From a bacterium (GTDB taxonomy: Bacteria; RBG-13-66-14; B26-G2; WVWN01), in contig DATKVX010000047.1 in the NCBI GenBank assembly GCA_035529855.1, forward strand, positions 1 to 36,653: a stretch of 36,653 bases of DNA. Reading direction: 5' to 3'. The position numbers and the translations under genes are program-made. The notes under the pieces are model-generated. The model did not search any database, was not told the DNA's origin, and saw only the letters and a list, made by a program, of their open reading frames with translations. Below are positions 7,432 to 16,058 of this stretch, one piece after another. The number at the start of each line of letters is the position of its first letter. Position 1 is the first letter of the stretch.

Positions 7432-8856
7432 CGGGCCGAACTCGCAAACTATCAACATCCGCGGTTCGGTATACCCCTCGATGGCGTAGCGCGGGCCCTC
7501 GCGGCCTATGCCCGACTCCTTGGCGCCGCCGTACGGCATGTGGTCCACGCGGAACGTCGGCACGTCGCCCGCGACTACCGCGCCCGCTCTTATATTCTCG
7601 TAGGCGTAGCGAACGCGCCCCAGGTCCCGCGTGAAAACGCCCGCCTGGAGGCCGTAGCGGGAGTCATCCGCCGCGGCAACGGCTTCGGCGAAATCGTCGT
7701 ACGGCTCGAGCAATACCACCGGCGCGAAAGCCTCCCGGCAGCTCAGCGGCAACTCCGCCGGGCACCCCTCCACCACCGCCGGCTCGAGGCGGGTTCCGTC
7801 GCGTTTGCCGCCGCACAGTACGCGCGCGCCGGCGGCCTTCGCCTCCTCGAGCCAACCCTCGACGCGCGCCGCGGCGTCCTCGTCTATCAAGCTGCCGAGG
7901 TCGGCGTCCTCGTCCAGGGGGTGGCCGACGCGCAAACGCCGCACCGCGTCCACCAAAGCGGCCGCGACGTCGTCGTAAACCGGCCGATGGATGTAAACGC
8001 GCTGGACCGAGATGCACGACTGCCCCGCGACGCCGAAGCCGCCCGCCACTACGCGCTTCACGGCGTACGCCAGGTCGGCGTCGGAATGTACAATGGCCGC
8101 GGCGTTGCCGCCCAGCTCGAGGCACACCTGCTTGCGGCCCGCCTTCCCCTTCAAACTCCAACCGACCTCCGGGGAGCCGGTGAAGGTCAACACCGCGAAC
8201 CGCTCGTCGGCGACCAGACCTTCCGCCCTCGAGCCGGGCATGGGGAGGACCGAGATTTGCCGCGCCGGCGCGCCGGCCTCGAGCGCCAGCGTCGCCAGCT
8301 CGAGCGCCGACAGCGGCGTCGCGGACGCGGGTTTGATGACTATGGGCGCGCCGCAAGCCATGGCCGGCGCCAGCTTATGGGCCACCAGGTTCAACGGGAA
8401 ATTGAACGGCGTTATCGCGAGCACCGGCCCCCGCACGAACCGCCGCACGATGCCGAAGCGGCCCCTACCCGCGGGATGCAGGTCCAACGGCACCACCTCG
8501 CCCTCCAGCCGGCTCACCTCCGCCGCCGCGACCTCGCACGTAAACGCGCACCGGCCTACCTCGCCCCGGGCCTCTCGAATATTCTTGCCGGCCTCGAGCG
8601 CGAGCGTCTTCGCCAAATCCTCCGCGTTCTCTTTCACCAGTCGCGACAGCTTGTTTAAAACGTCTACGCGCTCGTACGACGGGACACTTTCCCCCCCGCG
8701 GAAGAACTCGTACGCCGTCGTGGCCGCCTCCTCGACGTCCGCGGCGGTCGCGTTCCACGTCGCACCGACGACGTCGCCGTCGTACGGACACCGCACCGCG
8801 AGTTCCTCCTCCGAGCAGCGCCACTCACCCGCAACCAGGTATTCTTTACCGGCCAT
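7429..8856 (-). CDS. NAD(P)-dependent aldehyde dehydrogenase
   Basis: Oxidises an aldehyde to the acid with NAD(P). The 475 residues carry the ALDH fold hallmarks: TPFNFPLN with the oxyanion Asn152, cofactor lysine Lys175 in VIKPAS, FTGSPEVG (225-232), the general base Glu247 in LELGGN, and the nucleophile Cys281 in GQSCISVQRV. The N-terminus, PLDLHPAG and GIVRRFVRGPVLAITPFN pattern resemble lactaldehyde, glyceraldehyde or non-phosphorylating GAPDH-like members, but the substrate cannot be read off. The ATG at 8856 with GAGGTG six bases upstream is preferred over an in-frame GTG four codons earlier. The gene lies 19 bases downstream of the vWA gene on the same strand, so the two are probably co-transcribed. 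Confidence 0.92.
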   Translation of the reverse strand: MAGKEYLVAGEWRCSEEELAVRCPYDGDVVGATWNATAADVEEAATTAYEFFRGGESVPSYERVDVLNKLSRLVKENAEDLAKTLALEAGKNIREARGEVGRCAFTCEVAAAEVSRLEGEVVPLDLHPAGRGRFGIVRRFVRGPVLAITPFNFPLNLVAHKLAPAMACGAPIVIKPASATPLSALELATLALEAGAPARQISVLPMPGSRAEGLVADERFAVLTFTGSPEVGWSLKGKAGRKQVCLELGGNAAAIVHSDADLAYAVKRVVAGGFGVAGQSCISVQRVYIHRPVYDDVAAALVDAVRRLRVGHPLDEDADLGSLIDEDAAARVEGWLEEAKAAGARVLCGGKRDGTRLEPAVVEGCPAELPLSCREAFAPVVLLEPYDDFAEAVAAADDSRYGLQAGVFTRDLGRVRYAYENIRAGAVVAGDVPTFRVDHMPYGGAKESGIGREGPRYAIEGYTEPRMLIVCEFGP

Positions 8857-8875
8857 CGTCCACCTCACATATTTT

Positions 8876-10897
8876 TTAAGGCAACCCGGTCCTTCGCCTC
8901 AGCACCCAATCCACAACCAAAAACGCCAACGCTACGGGAAAAGCGAGCCACGCCGGCCACAGGTCTCGGCGCGTCGTCGCCACTACGCGCGGCGCGGCTT
9001 CCACCCGGGCCGCCACCGCCCGGGCCAGGCCGTCCGCGTCCTCCGGGTCGAAATAGCGGCCGCCGGTGGCCGCGGCCAAAGCCTTCAGCGGCTCGAGCCG
9101 CGGAACGAAGCCCCGGTACTCCGACGCCGCCGGCGCGACCAGCACGGCCGTCTTGGTAACCTCCGTCGCGCCGGCCGCGGGCGACCTGGCCGTCAATTCG
9201 TACCGCCCCTCGGCGGCGACCTCGAACTCGCCCGACCACAGCTCGTCGCCGAGCCGAGCCAGCGCCACCCGCTTGACGGCGCCCGCGGGGTCGGCGTATA
9301 CCACCGTCGGCTCGGCCGCCGCGCGACAACTTACCTCCACCGCGTCGCCCGGCGCGGCGACGTGACGGCTCACGGCCAAGGGGCCCCCTTGTTCGTCGTA
9401 CAGGGCGAGGACGAGCGCGGCCGCGAGCGCGGCGAGGTCGTCGCCCGAGGCCAGCCGCCACCTGTAAAGGCCCCCGGCCGCCAACAACCCGACGCGACCC
9501 AGGCCGTACGGCATCACGACGAGCGCGGGCGTGCCGTCGGCCGCCTCCCATACCGGCGTCGCGCTTTCCTTGAGGGGCCCGAGCCGCCAGACGTGCGTTA
9601 CGGGCGGCGGCGCCGCGGCCACCCGCGGCCCGCCGGGATACGACGACGCCGAAAGCGGCCCGCCGCTCACCTCGGCGACGTTCGCCTGGACCCAAACCGG
9701 CGATAGCTCGGACAACGCGCCCGTCGAAAGCGCCGCCGCGTCCACCGGCCTCGCGCTGACGACCACCAACAGGCCGCCGCCCCGGGCGACGTGGCGCGCC
9801 AACATCTCCCCGGCCACCGGCATCACCTTGGCCGCGCGGGGGTTGCCGAGCACGACGACGTCGGTCCCCTCCGGCGGCCCGCCACTCGAGCCCACGACGG
9901 CGTCGCCGGCGTCCAGGCGATACGTCAACGCCAGGCCGGCGTGCGTCGCGAGCGCGCGTTTCAAAAAGGCGAAGTCGGCGTCGCCCGCCATCTCCCAATA
10001 CCATATCGACGGCGGCGGCGCCAGGGCCTTCACGTGGAACCACGTCTCCCCCCGCCCGGGCGAGGCCGCCACGCGGAAGAAACGGTCGCCCGGCTCCCGC
10101 ACCGCGGCGCGCACGACGGCCTCGCCGGCGCCCGGCGCGGGTTTGAATTCGAACGCCGCTTCTCCCCCGCTCTCTTCCGCCACCGTCACCGAGGCCGCCT
10201 CGCCCGCCTCGAGCGTCGAATAATACCGTACGCGCACGTCGAAAGCGGTCCCGGGCAATACGGCCGCCGGCGCCTCGACGTCGGCGACGAATAACGAGTT
10301 AGCCGGCGGCTCGTCGGCCGGCGACGCGGTGAGGCACGGGGGCAAACCCTCCGCCGCCGGCGCCGCGTCCCAGACACCGTCACTCAATACCACCGCCGAG
10401 GTCAGGCCCTCCTTGCCGTAACGCGCGGCCACCTCGCGCAGCGCCCGGGCGGCGTCGGTCCGGCCGCGCGCACCCGTCCGCAACTCGTCGTCCCCGGGAA
10501 CGACGTTACCCCACGGCCGGCGGCGGGCGGCGAAGTCGTATACGTCGTACCGGCCGCCGCTCTCCTCGACGGCGCGCGCCACGGCTCGAGCCGAGGCCGC
10601 CGCCCCCTCCAACCTTGTCCCGCGGACCGCACCGAAGTCCATCGACGCCGACGAATCTATTAGAATGGCCACCGGCGGCGCCGCGGACTCAGTATAAACC
10701 GCCGTCCGGCGCGGCCCGAGCACGAATAATAAAATAGCCGATATCGCGGCCAAACGGAGCGTTAAAAAAAGAGTCGCACGCGCCCACCCGGCGGCGCGGC
10801 GCACCCGCCACACGCCGACGACGGCCGCCGCGACGGCCAGAACCGCCCCCAAGGCCGCCAACCACCAATACGGCAAAGGCTCAAATATTAAGGTCAT
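8876..10897 (-). CDS. Membrane-anchored von Willebrand factor A domain protein
   Basis: A 673-residue inner-membrane protein. Two N-terminal hydrophobic helices (about 11-30 and 42-61) are followed by a vWA domain from about 75 with a complete metal-ion-dependent adhesion motif DSSAS (81-85) and a later VVLSDG. A middle region (VVVLGNPRAAKVMPVAGEML and HVARGGGLLVVVS) looks like the class I glutamine-amidotransferase-like fold that accompanies such proteins. A further Ig-like extracytoplasmic stretch follows, and a last membrane helix (PAWLAFPVALAFLVVDWVL) with a basic tail. This architecture occurs in BatA-related operons, but no MoxR ATPase or DUF58 gene is present here. The ATG at 10897 places the first helix correctly; an upstream in-frame start would add 22 uncharacteristic residues. 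Function unknown beyond probable complex assembly or envelope sensing. Confidence 0.82.
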   Translation of the reverse strand: MTLIFEPLPYWWLAALGAVLAVAAAVVGVWRVRRAAGWARATLFLTLRLAAISAILLFVLGPRRTAVYTESAAPPVAILIDSSASMDFGAVRGTRLEGAAASARAVARAVEESGGRYDVYDFAARRRPWGNVVPGDDELRTGARGRTDAARALREVAARYGKEGLTSAVVLSDGVWDAAPAAEGLPPCLTASPADEPPANSLFVADVEAPAAVLPGTAFDVRVRYYSTLEAGEAASVTVAEESGGEAAFEFKPAPGAGEAVVRAAVREPGDRFFRVAASPGRGETWFHVKALAPPPSIWYWEMAGDADFAFLKRALATHAGLALTYRLDAGDAVVGSSGGPPEGTDVVVLGNPRAAKVMPVAGEMLARHVARGGGLLVVVSARPVDAAALSTGALSELSPVWVQANVAEVSGGPLSASSYPGGPRVAAAPPPVTHVWRLGPLKESATPVWEAADGTPALVVMPYGLGRVGLLAAGGLYRWRLASGDDLAALAAALVLALYDEQGGPLAVSRHVAAPGDAVEVSCRAAAEPTVVYADPAGAVKRVALARLGDELWSGEFEVAAEGRYELTARSPAAGATEVTKTAVLVAPAASEYRGFVPRLEPLKALAAATGGRYFDPEDADGLARAVAARVEAAPRVVATTRRDLWPAWLAFPVALAFLVVDWVLRRRTGLP

Positions 10898-10913
10898 AAC
10901 GTACCGTCCGCGT

Positions 10914-10942
10914 TTGCAGCGCGAGCCATTTTTTATTATAAT
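10914..10942 (+). promoter_or_regulatory. Promoter for the methyltransferase-radical SAM operon
   Basis: TTGCAG (10914-10919), 17 bases, and a consensus TATAAT (10937-10942) on the plus strand. It shares six bases with the -10 of the divergent vWA promoter, so the two should compete for RNA polymerase. Confidence 0.55.
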
Positions 10943-10963
10943 ATTATGATATAGACACGCCAA
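10935..10963 (-). promoter_or_regulatory. Promoter for the vWA-aldehyde dehydrogenase operon
   Basis: On the minus strand TTGGCG (10958-10963), a 17-base spacer and a consensus TATAAT (10935-10940) precede the vWA gene. The -10 overlaps the -10 of the divergent promoter. Confidence 0.65.
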
Positions 10964-11001
10964 ATGAATTCGAACCGGAAACCCGGCGTGAGAGCGAGCG
11001 A

Positions 11002-11778
11002 TTGTACGCCGCGGGGCGTTGGCGTACGGGCGGCGCGCTGCCGCCCAGGCACGCCCTCGGGCCGCTGGGTTGGTTGGTGTGGCGCACCTTCCGCCGCTTC
11101 GCCGGCCGCCGCGAGTACGAACGGCTGGTCGACCTGGGCGGTGGCGAGGGGTACTTCGCGACGCTCTTCGGCCGGGCCCGATACAAGGCGGTGGTAGACG
11201 CCGTCGCGCCGGCGCTGGCGGTCGCGAAAGGCCGCGGCCTAGCCGTCGTTCAGGGGGACGTGCGGCGCGTACCGCTGGCGGCCGGCGCCTGCGACCTGGT
11301 CTTCCTGTCGGACGTGCTCGAGCACGTGCCGCCGGCCAAGGTCGGCGTCGTCCTCCAGGAAGCGGCGCGAGTGATGAAAGAGGGTGGCGTGCTGTTGGTG
11401 AATACGTCGTGCTACGGCCTGTACCTCCGGCGATGGCTCCGGCGCGCGCCGGGAGGAGGGCGCCTCGACCAGGACGACGTCAAGGACGGCCACCGGAGTC
11501 GATTGACGCGGCTCGAGCTGGAGGCGGCGATCAAGGCCTCGGGCCTAAAAATAAATAAGCGGTTGTATTACAAACACCTTTTCCAACCGCTGACGGCCCT
11601 GACGGCGCGGGCGTTATCCGGCCGCGGCGGCGACGGGGCGGCGACGGCGAAAGAGAAGACGCTCGCCGGCGGCCCGGGCCGCGCGCTGAACGCCGTACGC
11701 ATCTTCGTCGCCGGTTGGGACGCGTTATTCTTCGGGCGGGTCCCGGGCGGCGCGGTAATATACAAACTGGAAAAATGA
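11002..11778 (+). CDS. Class I SAM-dependent methyltransferase
   Basis: The protein (258 residues from the TTG at 11002) has the class I Rossmann motifs: motif I VDLGGGEGYFATLF (about 43-56), motif II region GDVRRVPL, and FLSDVLEHVPP, the post-motif-II signature of UbiG/Methyltransf_11 enzymes. The C-terminal half is basic and partly hydrophobic (PLTALTARALSG, AVRIFVAGWDALFFG), suggesting membrane proximity or a lipid or glycan substrate. The start is uncertain. The coding-like frame extends upstream without an ATG to about 10942 (NEFEPETRRESERL precedes the TTG), an out-of-frame ATG lies at 10964, and an in-frame ATA at 10951 lies where a leaderless transcript would begin. Its stop overlaps the following radical SAM gene (ATGA). 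Confidence 0.82.
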   Translation: MYAAGRWRTGGALPPRHALGPLGWLVWRTFRRFAGRREYERLVDLGGGEGYFATLFGRARYKAVVDAVAPALAVAKGRGLAVVQGDVRRVPLAAGACDLVFLSDVLEHVPPAKVGVVLQEAARVMKEGGVLLVNTSCYGLYLRRWLRRAPGGGRLDQDDVKDGHRSRLTRLELEAAIKASGLKINKRLYYKHLFQPLTALTARALSGRGGDGAATAKEKTLAGGPGRALNAVRIFVAGWDALFFGRVPGGAVIYKLEK

Positions 11779-13211
11779 CCCGACGAGTTAAAGCGCTCTT
11801 CCTGGTGCCGCCGCTGGCGGCGGGCGACTTCGCGACGCAGACCGACGCCGTGTTGGCGCGATGCGCGGGGATATTCACCAAGACGGACTACGTCATCCCG
11901 CCGCTGGGGCTGGCGTACTGCGCCGCCGCGGTGGAGGAGTGGGCCGGCGCCGACGTCGACCTCGTCGACGCGGTGGCGGGGAAAAAGGGCGTCGATGAAA
12001 TTTTAAAACTCGTTGCCGACGAGCGGCCGGACTTGATATACGTCGCCGCGGGCACGTCGACGCTGGGACGCGACCTGGCCTTCCTGACGCGGGCGAAGGA
12101 AGCCTCGCCGACGACGAAGGCCGCGGTGATGGGGACGCACGTCAGCGCCCGACGCGACGACGGCTTCGCCGCGCCGGGGGCCGACTTCGTCATCCGCGGC
12201 GAGCCGGAGGCGACGTGCGCCGAACTCGCGCGCGCGGTGCGGGGCGAGGTGCCGTACGGAGCGGTCGCGGGTTTGAGTTGGCGCGAGGACGGCCGCGTCG
12301 TCCACAACCCGAAGCGGGGGCTTATCGGCGACCTCGACGTGCTGCCTCATCCGGCGCGCCGCTTCTTCCGGCCGTACAGCTACGAGCCGCCGTTCATGCG
12401 CCACGGCCGCTTCGACATCGTCATCACGTCGCGCGGGTGCCCCTACCCGTGCAACTATTGCTCGACCGGCACGTACTACGGCCGCAAGATAAGGTTCCGC
12501 TCCAGCGCCGACGTACTGGCGGAACTGCGCGAGATGGTGGAAGAGGAGGGCGTCCGCCAGGTGGGGTTCTGGGACGACACGTTCACCATCGGCAAGCGGC
12601 GGGTCCTGGAGCTGTGCGGCCTCATCGAGGACTCGGGGCTCGCGTTCTCGTGGATGTGCATGTCGCGCGTCGACACGGTGGACGACGAGATGCTGGCGGC
12701 GCTCAAGCGCGCGGGGTGCTACCTCGTAATCTACGGCGTCGAATCGGGGTCGCAGCGCGTGCTCGAGCGCATGGGCAAGAAGACGACGGTGGAGCAGGCC
12801 CGGCGGGCGTTCGAGGCCACGACCCGCGCCGGCCTGGAGGCCGCGGCCTTCTTCATGTTCGGCAACCTGGGCGAGCGCGAAGAGGACATGCGGGCGACGG
12901 TCCGGCTGGCCAAGGAGCTGAACGCCTCCTTCGCCTCGTTCAACGTCGCGACGCCGTACCCGGGCACGCTGTTCTACGAGCAGGTCAAGGAGGAGCTGGG
13001 CGGCGACTTCAACCGCTACGACGCCCGCCGCCCGGTATACGGCGACGAGGCGCTGCTCGAGCGTTACATAAAAAAAGCTTACCGCGAATTTTACTTGCGT
13101 CCCGGGTACGTGTGGCGGCGGCTGCGCCGCGTGCGTTCCTGGGGAGACTTCGGCCGGGCCGCCAAGGCCGGCCTGGACGTGCTGGGCCGCTACGTCCTGG
13201 GGAGAAGCTGA
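11775..13211 (+). CDS. B12-binding radical SAM protein (copy 1)
   Basis: A 478-residue protein with an N-terminal cobalamin-binding-like domain (about 1-165; IPPLGLAYCAAAVEEWAGA, then GTHVSARRDDGF and the VIRGEPEATCAEL stretch) and a radical SAM barrel with the cluster motif CPYPCNYC (Cys222, Cys226, Cys229) binding [4Fe-4S] and SAM. VIYGVESGSQRVL is the usual strand-4/5 segment. Such enzymes perform methylations or rearrangements on lipids, peptides or small molecules; the B12 ligand histidine is not evident in the classical DxHxxG form, so cobalamin use is inferred. A C-terminal tail (YLRPGYVWRRLRRVRSW) is shared with the second copy downstream. It starts in the overlap ATGA with the methyltransferase and ends overlapping the channel gene (TGATG). 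Confidence 0.9.
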   Translation: MTRRVKALFLVPPLAAGDFATQTDAVLARCAGIFTKTDYVIPPLGLAYCAAAVEEWAGADVDLVDAVAGKKGVDEILKLVADERPDLIYVAAGTSTLGRDLAFLTRAKEASPTTKAAVMGTHVSARRDDGFAAPGADFVIRGEPEATCAELARAVRGEVPYGAVAGLSWREDGRVVHNPKRGLIGDLDVLPHPARRFFRPYSYEPPFMRHGRFDIVITSRGCPYPCNYCSTGTYYGRKIRFRSSADVLAELREMVEEEGVRQVGFWDDTFTIGKRRVLELCGLIEDSGLAFSWMCMSRVDTVDDEMLAALKRAGCYLVIYGVESGSQRVLERMGKKTTVEQARRAFEATTRAGLEAAAFFMFGNLGEREEDMRATVRLAKELNASFASFNVATPYPGTLFYEQVKEELGGDFNRYDARRPVYGDEALLERYIKKAYREFYLRPGYVWRRLRRVRSWGDFGRAAKAGLDVLGRYVLGRS

Positions 13212-14467
13212 TGGCCAACGCCAACGACGAACTCGGCGAAGAACACTGGTGCGAAAGGCCGGCGTGCGCCCGGGCGGATTGCACGACGCCGGCGCTTAGT
13301 TTCGCCCGTCACTGCTGGAAGCATCTACCCGACGAGGGCGCGTACCTGGAGGAGATACGGCGCCGGGCGACGTCGCTGCACGGCTTCGCGGGCCTCAACC
13401 TGGAATCGGTGAAGTTCAAAGACATCGCCGGGCCGCGCACCAACTTCGCGGGAGCCAATCTGAAGGGCGCCGACTTCGCCGGCGGCGACTTCGCGAACGC
13501 CGACTTCTCGGACGCCGAGCTGGTGGGGGCGTCGTTCCGCGGCGCGACGCTGACCCACGCCCGCTTCACGAACGCGGACCTCTCCTTCGCCAACCTGCGC
13601 GGCGCGGAGCTGTCCCACGCCGAATTCCCCTACGCGACGTTCACCCACGGCGACCTCTCGGGGGCGAAACTCGCGCGGGCGCGCTTCGACGAGGCGGACC
13701 TCACCGGCACCACCCTCAGCAACGCCGACCTGCAGGGGGCGAGTTTCCGGCGCGTTACCTTCGTGCGGGCGGACTTCTCCGGCGCGGCGTTGGCCGGGAC
13801 TCGCTTCGACAATTGCGACTTCGCCGCCGCGGACCTGCGCCGCGCGGACCTCTACGGCGCCCTCTTCCCGGATACGGACCTGGGTCGCGCCGTCCTGCCG
13901 GACAAGCTCAAGGCCGAGAACGACCGCCCCGGAAAGCACGGCGAAGTGGCCGAGGTTTACGCCGAGCTCAAGCTCAACTTCCGCCACTTCGGCCGGTTCG
14001 GCCTGGCCGAAACCGCGCTCTACCGCGAAATGGTAGCCGGACGTCGGGCCCGCCTCGAGGGCCGAAAAACGTGGCGGCCTTTCGCGCTGCTAAGCAACGC
14101 GTTGGAATACGTCTTCCTGGACCTCTACGCCGGCTACGGGACGAAACCTCGGCGCGTCGTATCCGCGCTCGTGTTGGGTTGGCTCGGCTTCTCGGTTTAC
14201 TATTACCTGTTGCCGTATTTCGGCGGACTGGGTTTCGGCCTGACGAGTTACATCGACCCGGGCGGAGGCGTGGGCCCGCTGGTAGACCTCAGCTGGCACA
14301 GCTTCCAACGATGCCTTTACTTCTCGTTCCTGACGCTGACCAAGCTGGGCTTCACGGCCTACGAACCGTACGGGTGGGCGAAGGTGGCCGCGGGCCTGGA
14401 GAGCTCCTTCGCCATCGTCTCGTACCCGGTATTGCTCGTCACCATCGCAAGAAAGATTTGGCGATAG
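13211..14467 (+). CDS. Pentapeptide-repeat protein with C-terminal two-helix ion-channel domain
   Basis: A 418-residue fusion. The N-terminus has a cysteine-rich patch (Cys14, Cys19, Cys24, His34, Cys35, His38) that could bind a metal. From about 75 to 229 there are about thirty A(D/N)LxX pentapeptide repeats, which form a right-handed quadrilateral beta helix. A helical linker (FRHFGRFGLAETALYREM) is followed by two membrane helices (about 316-334 and 395-412) flanking a pore-like TLTKLGFTAYEP (375-386), where K+ channels carry TLTTxGYGD. The family is known as pentapeptide-repeat proteins with an Ion_trans_2-like domain; the filter here lacks the GYG, so ion selectivity is unclear. It overlaps the upstream radical SAM gene by one base, so it belongs to that operon. 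Confidence 0.87.
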   Translation: MANANDELGEEHWCERPACARADCTTPALSFARHCWKHLPDEGAYLEEIRRRATSLHGFAGLNLESVKFKDIAGPRTNFAGANLKGADFAGGDFANADFSDAELVGASFRGATLTHARFTNADLSFANLRGAELSHAEFPYATFTHGDLSGAKLARARFDEADLTGTTLSNADLQGASFRRVTFVRADFSGAALAGTRFDNCDFAAADLRRADLYGALFPDTDLGRAVLPDKLKAENDRPGKHGEVAEVYAELKLNFRHFGRFGLAETALYREMVAGRRARLEGRKTWRPFALLSNALEYVFLDLYAGYGTKPRRVVSALVLGWLGFSVYYYLLPYFGGLGFGLTSYIDPGGGVGPLVDLSWHSFQRCLYFSFLTLTKLGFTAYEPYGWAKVAAGLESSFAIVSYPVLLVTIARKIWR

Positions 14468-14521
14468 CGACGCGGCGAGGCACGCGGGCACACGACCGGA
14501 ACGTGCGGAAGCGACCGCTTG

Positions 14522-14530
14522 TGTTATAAT
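14522..14530 (+). promoter_or_regulatory. Extended -10 promoter for radical SAM copy 2
   Basis: TGTTATAAT combines a TG extension with a perfect -10 hexamer (14525-14530), 20 bases before the ATG. No good -35 is seen, as is usual for extended -10 promoters. The predicted transcript would have a leader of only about 14 bases, starting after the GAAGG at 14532. Confidence 0.6.
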
Positions 14531-14550
14531 TGAAGGCGAGTAGATAAAAA

Positions 14551-15990
14551 ATGAAAGTCGCGATGGTATTTCCGCCCTGGACGCCGAAGGAGGTCTTCAC
14601 CGGCAACTTCGGCCTCTTCGTCGGCGGCCGGTGGCACCCGCTCGGCATCCTGTCCGTGGCCGCAGCGCTCCGCGAGGCGGGGCACGACGTCCGCGTCTTC
14701 GACGGCGGCCTGATGACCGAAGACGAGATGACGCCGCGGCTGAAGGCCTTCGGCCCGGGCATGGTGGGGATGTACCTGACGACTTTCTCGTGGGAAGCCA
14801 TGAACTCGCTCGCGGCGCGCATCCATCGCGAGATGCCCGGCGTCCACGTCGCCGTGGGCGGGCCGCTGGCCAGCGGGTGGAAGGACCGCGTCCTCCGCGA
14901 GTCGCCCCACCCGGACAGCGTCACCGTCGGCGAGGGCGAGGTAACGGCGGACGTACTCGCCCGGAAGCTGGAGGCCGGCGGCGATTTGGCCGAGGTGGAG
15001 GGCATCGCGTACCGCGACGACGGCGGAATCCACCTCAACCCGCCGCGGCGCCATATCCCCGATATAAACGTCCTCCCCTTCCCGGCGCGCGACCTTATAG
15101 ACCTCGAGCGCTACACGCCGCCCCTCGGGACGTACGAGCGGCTGCCGGCGCTCTATCTCTACAGTTCGCGCGGCTGCAACGGCCGGTGCATCTTCTGCTG
15201 GCAGCTCAACGCCGAGGGCGAGTGGCGCGCGCGCAGCGCCGAGAAAGTCCTGGCCGAAATCGACCACGTCTACGAGACGTACAAGATAAAAGAGGTGCGC
15301 TTCTTCGACGACAACCTGGTCTACGACAAGGAGCGCATCCACGCCGTCCTGGACGGCATCATCGAGCGCGACTACGACCTCAGCTTCTACGCCTCCGCCC
15401 GCGCCGACGACGTCGACCCCGAGATATTCCGCAAGATGAAGAAGGCCAAGTTTTGGGGGATACTCCTGGGCATCGAATCGGGCGTGCAAAAATGCCTCGA
15501 CGCCATGAACAAGGGCACGACCGTGGAGCAGAACCGCCGCGCGGTGGAGTGGGCGCACCAGGCCGGCCTAAAAACCGTAACGCCGTTCATCTTCGGCATC
15601 CCGGGCGAGACCTTCGAGGACGGCCTGAAGTCGATACAGTTCGCCATCGACATCGACACCGACGTCGTCAACTTCCACGCCATGTCGCCGTTCCCCGGCG
15701 CGGAGCTCTACGAGCACGTCGAGAAATACGGCACGGTCGCGACCGACAACGTCCTCGACTACACCTTCGAGGGGTGCGCCTTCGTGCCCTACACGATGAA
15801 GCGTGAGCAAATCCAGGAGCTCCGGTCGCTGGCGTTCCGCCGCTTCTACCGCCGCCCGCGGTACGTGTGGAAGCGGCTCAAAGCCATCCGAACGTGGACC
15901 GACGTCAAAGTATTGGTGGCCGGCGGCCTCGCGTTCCTGCTGACGATGCTCTTCCGCAAGGAGTTCACGCCCCACGGCGCCCAGTTGTAG
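14551..15990 (+). CDS. B12-binding radical SAM protein (copy 2)
   Basis: A 479-residue paralogue of the protein encoded at 11775-13211. The N-terminal part (about 1-165) has the B12-binding fold pattern: MKVAMVFPPWTP, HPLGILSVAAALREAGHDV, then HVAVGGPLAS and VTVGEGE. The radical SAM core has CNGRCIFCW (Cys209, Cys213, Cys216), FFDDNLVYDKE and LLGIESGVQKCLDAMNKG. The C-terminal segment FYRRPRYVWKRLKAIRTW matches the tail of copy 1 almost residue for residue in pattern and is followed by a hydrophobic helix (VLVAGGLAFLLTMLF), pointing to membrane association. Typical roles of this subgroup are modifications of lipids, hopanoids or natural products. It has its own promoter but lies directly downstream of the channel gene. 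The two paralogues are distinct throughout, so this is not a recent duplication. Confidence 0.9.
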   Translation: MKVAMVFPPWTPKEVFTGNFGLFVGGRWHPLGILSVAAALREAGHDVRVFDGGLMTEDEMTPRLKAFGPGMVGMYLTTFSWEAMNSLAARIHREMPGVHVAVGGPLASGWKDRVLRESPHPDSVTVGEGEVTADVLARKLEAGGDLAEVEGIAYRDDGGIHLNPPRRHIPDINVLPFPARDLIDLERYTPPLGTYERLPALYLYSSRGCNGRCIFCWQLNAEGEWRARSAEKVLAEIDHVYETYKIKEVRFFDDNLVYDKERIHAVLDGIIERDYDLSFYASARADDVDPEIFRKMKKAKFWGILLGIESGVQKCLDAMNKGTTVEQNRRAVEWAHQAGLKTVTPFIFGIPGETFEDGLKSIQFAIDIDTDVVNFHAMSPFPGAELYEHVEKYGTVATDNVLDYTFEGCAFVPYTMKREQIQELRSLAFRRFYRRPRYVWKRLKAIRTWTDVKVLVAGGLAFLLTMLFRKEFTPHGAQL

Positions 15991-16058
15991 GGGCGGCGCG
16001 GGCGCGGGTACGCGAGCCGCTTTAGCACAATAAAACGCAACGTCGGAGGATCCCGAAC

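Noticed and set aside
10964-11197. Plus-strand ATG frame just before the methyltransferase
   Set aside because: It runs out of frame into the methyltransferase and encodes Arg/Cys-rich noise; kept only as evidence for a possible frame break.
12215-13210. Plus-strand open frame running in the frame of the pentapeptide protein but inside the radical SAM gene
   Set aside because: Sequence upstream of 13211 is Arg-rich shadow of the radical SAM gene; the ATG at 13211 in the TGATG overlap starts the real protein.
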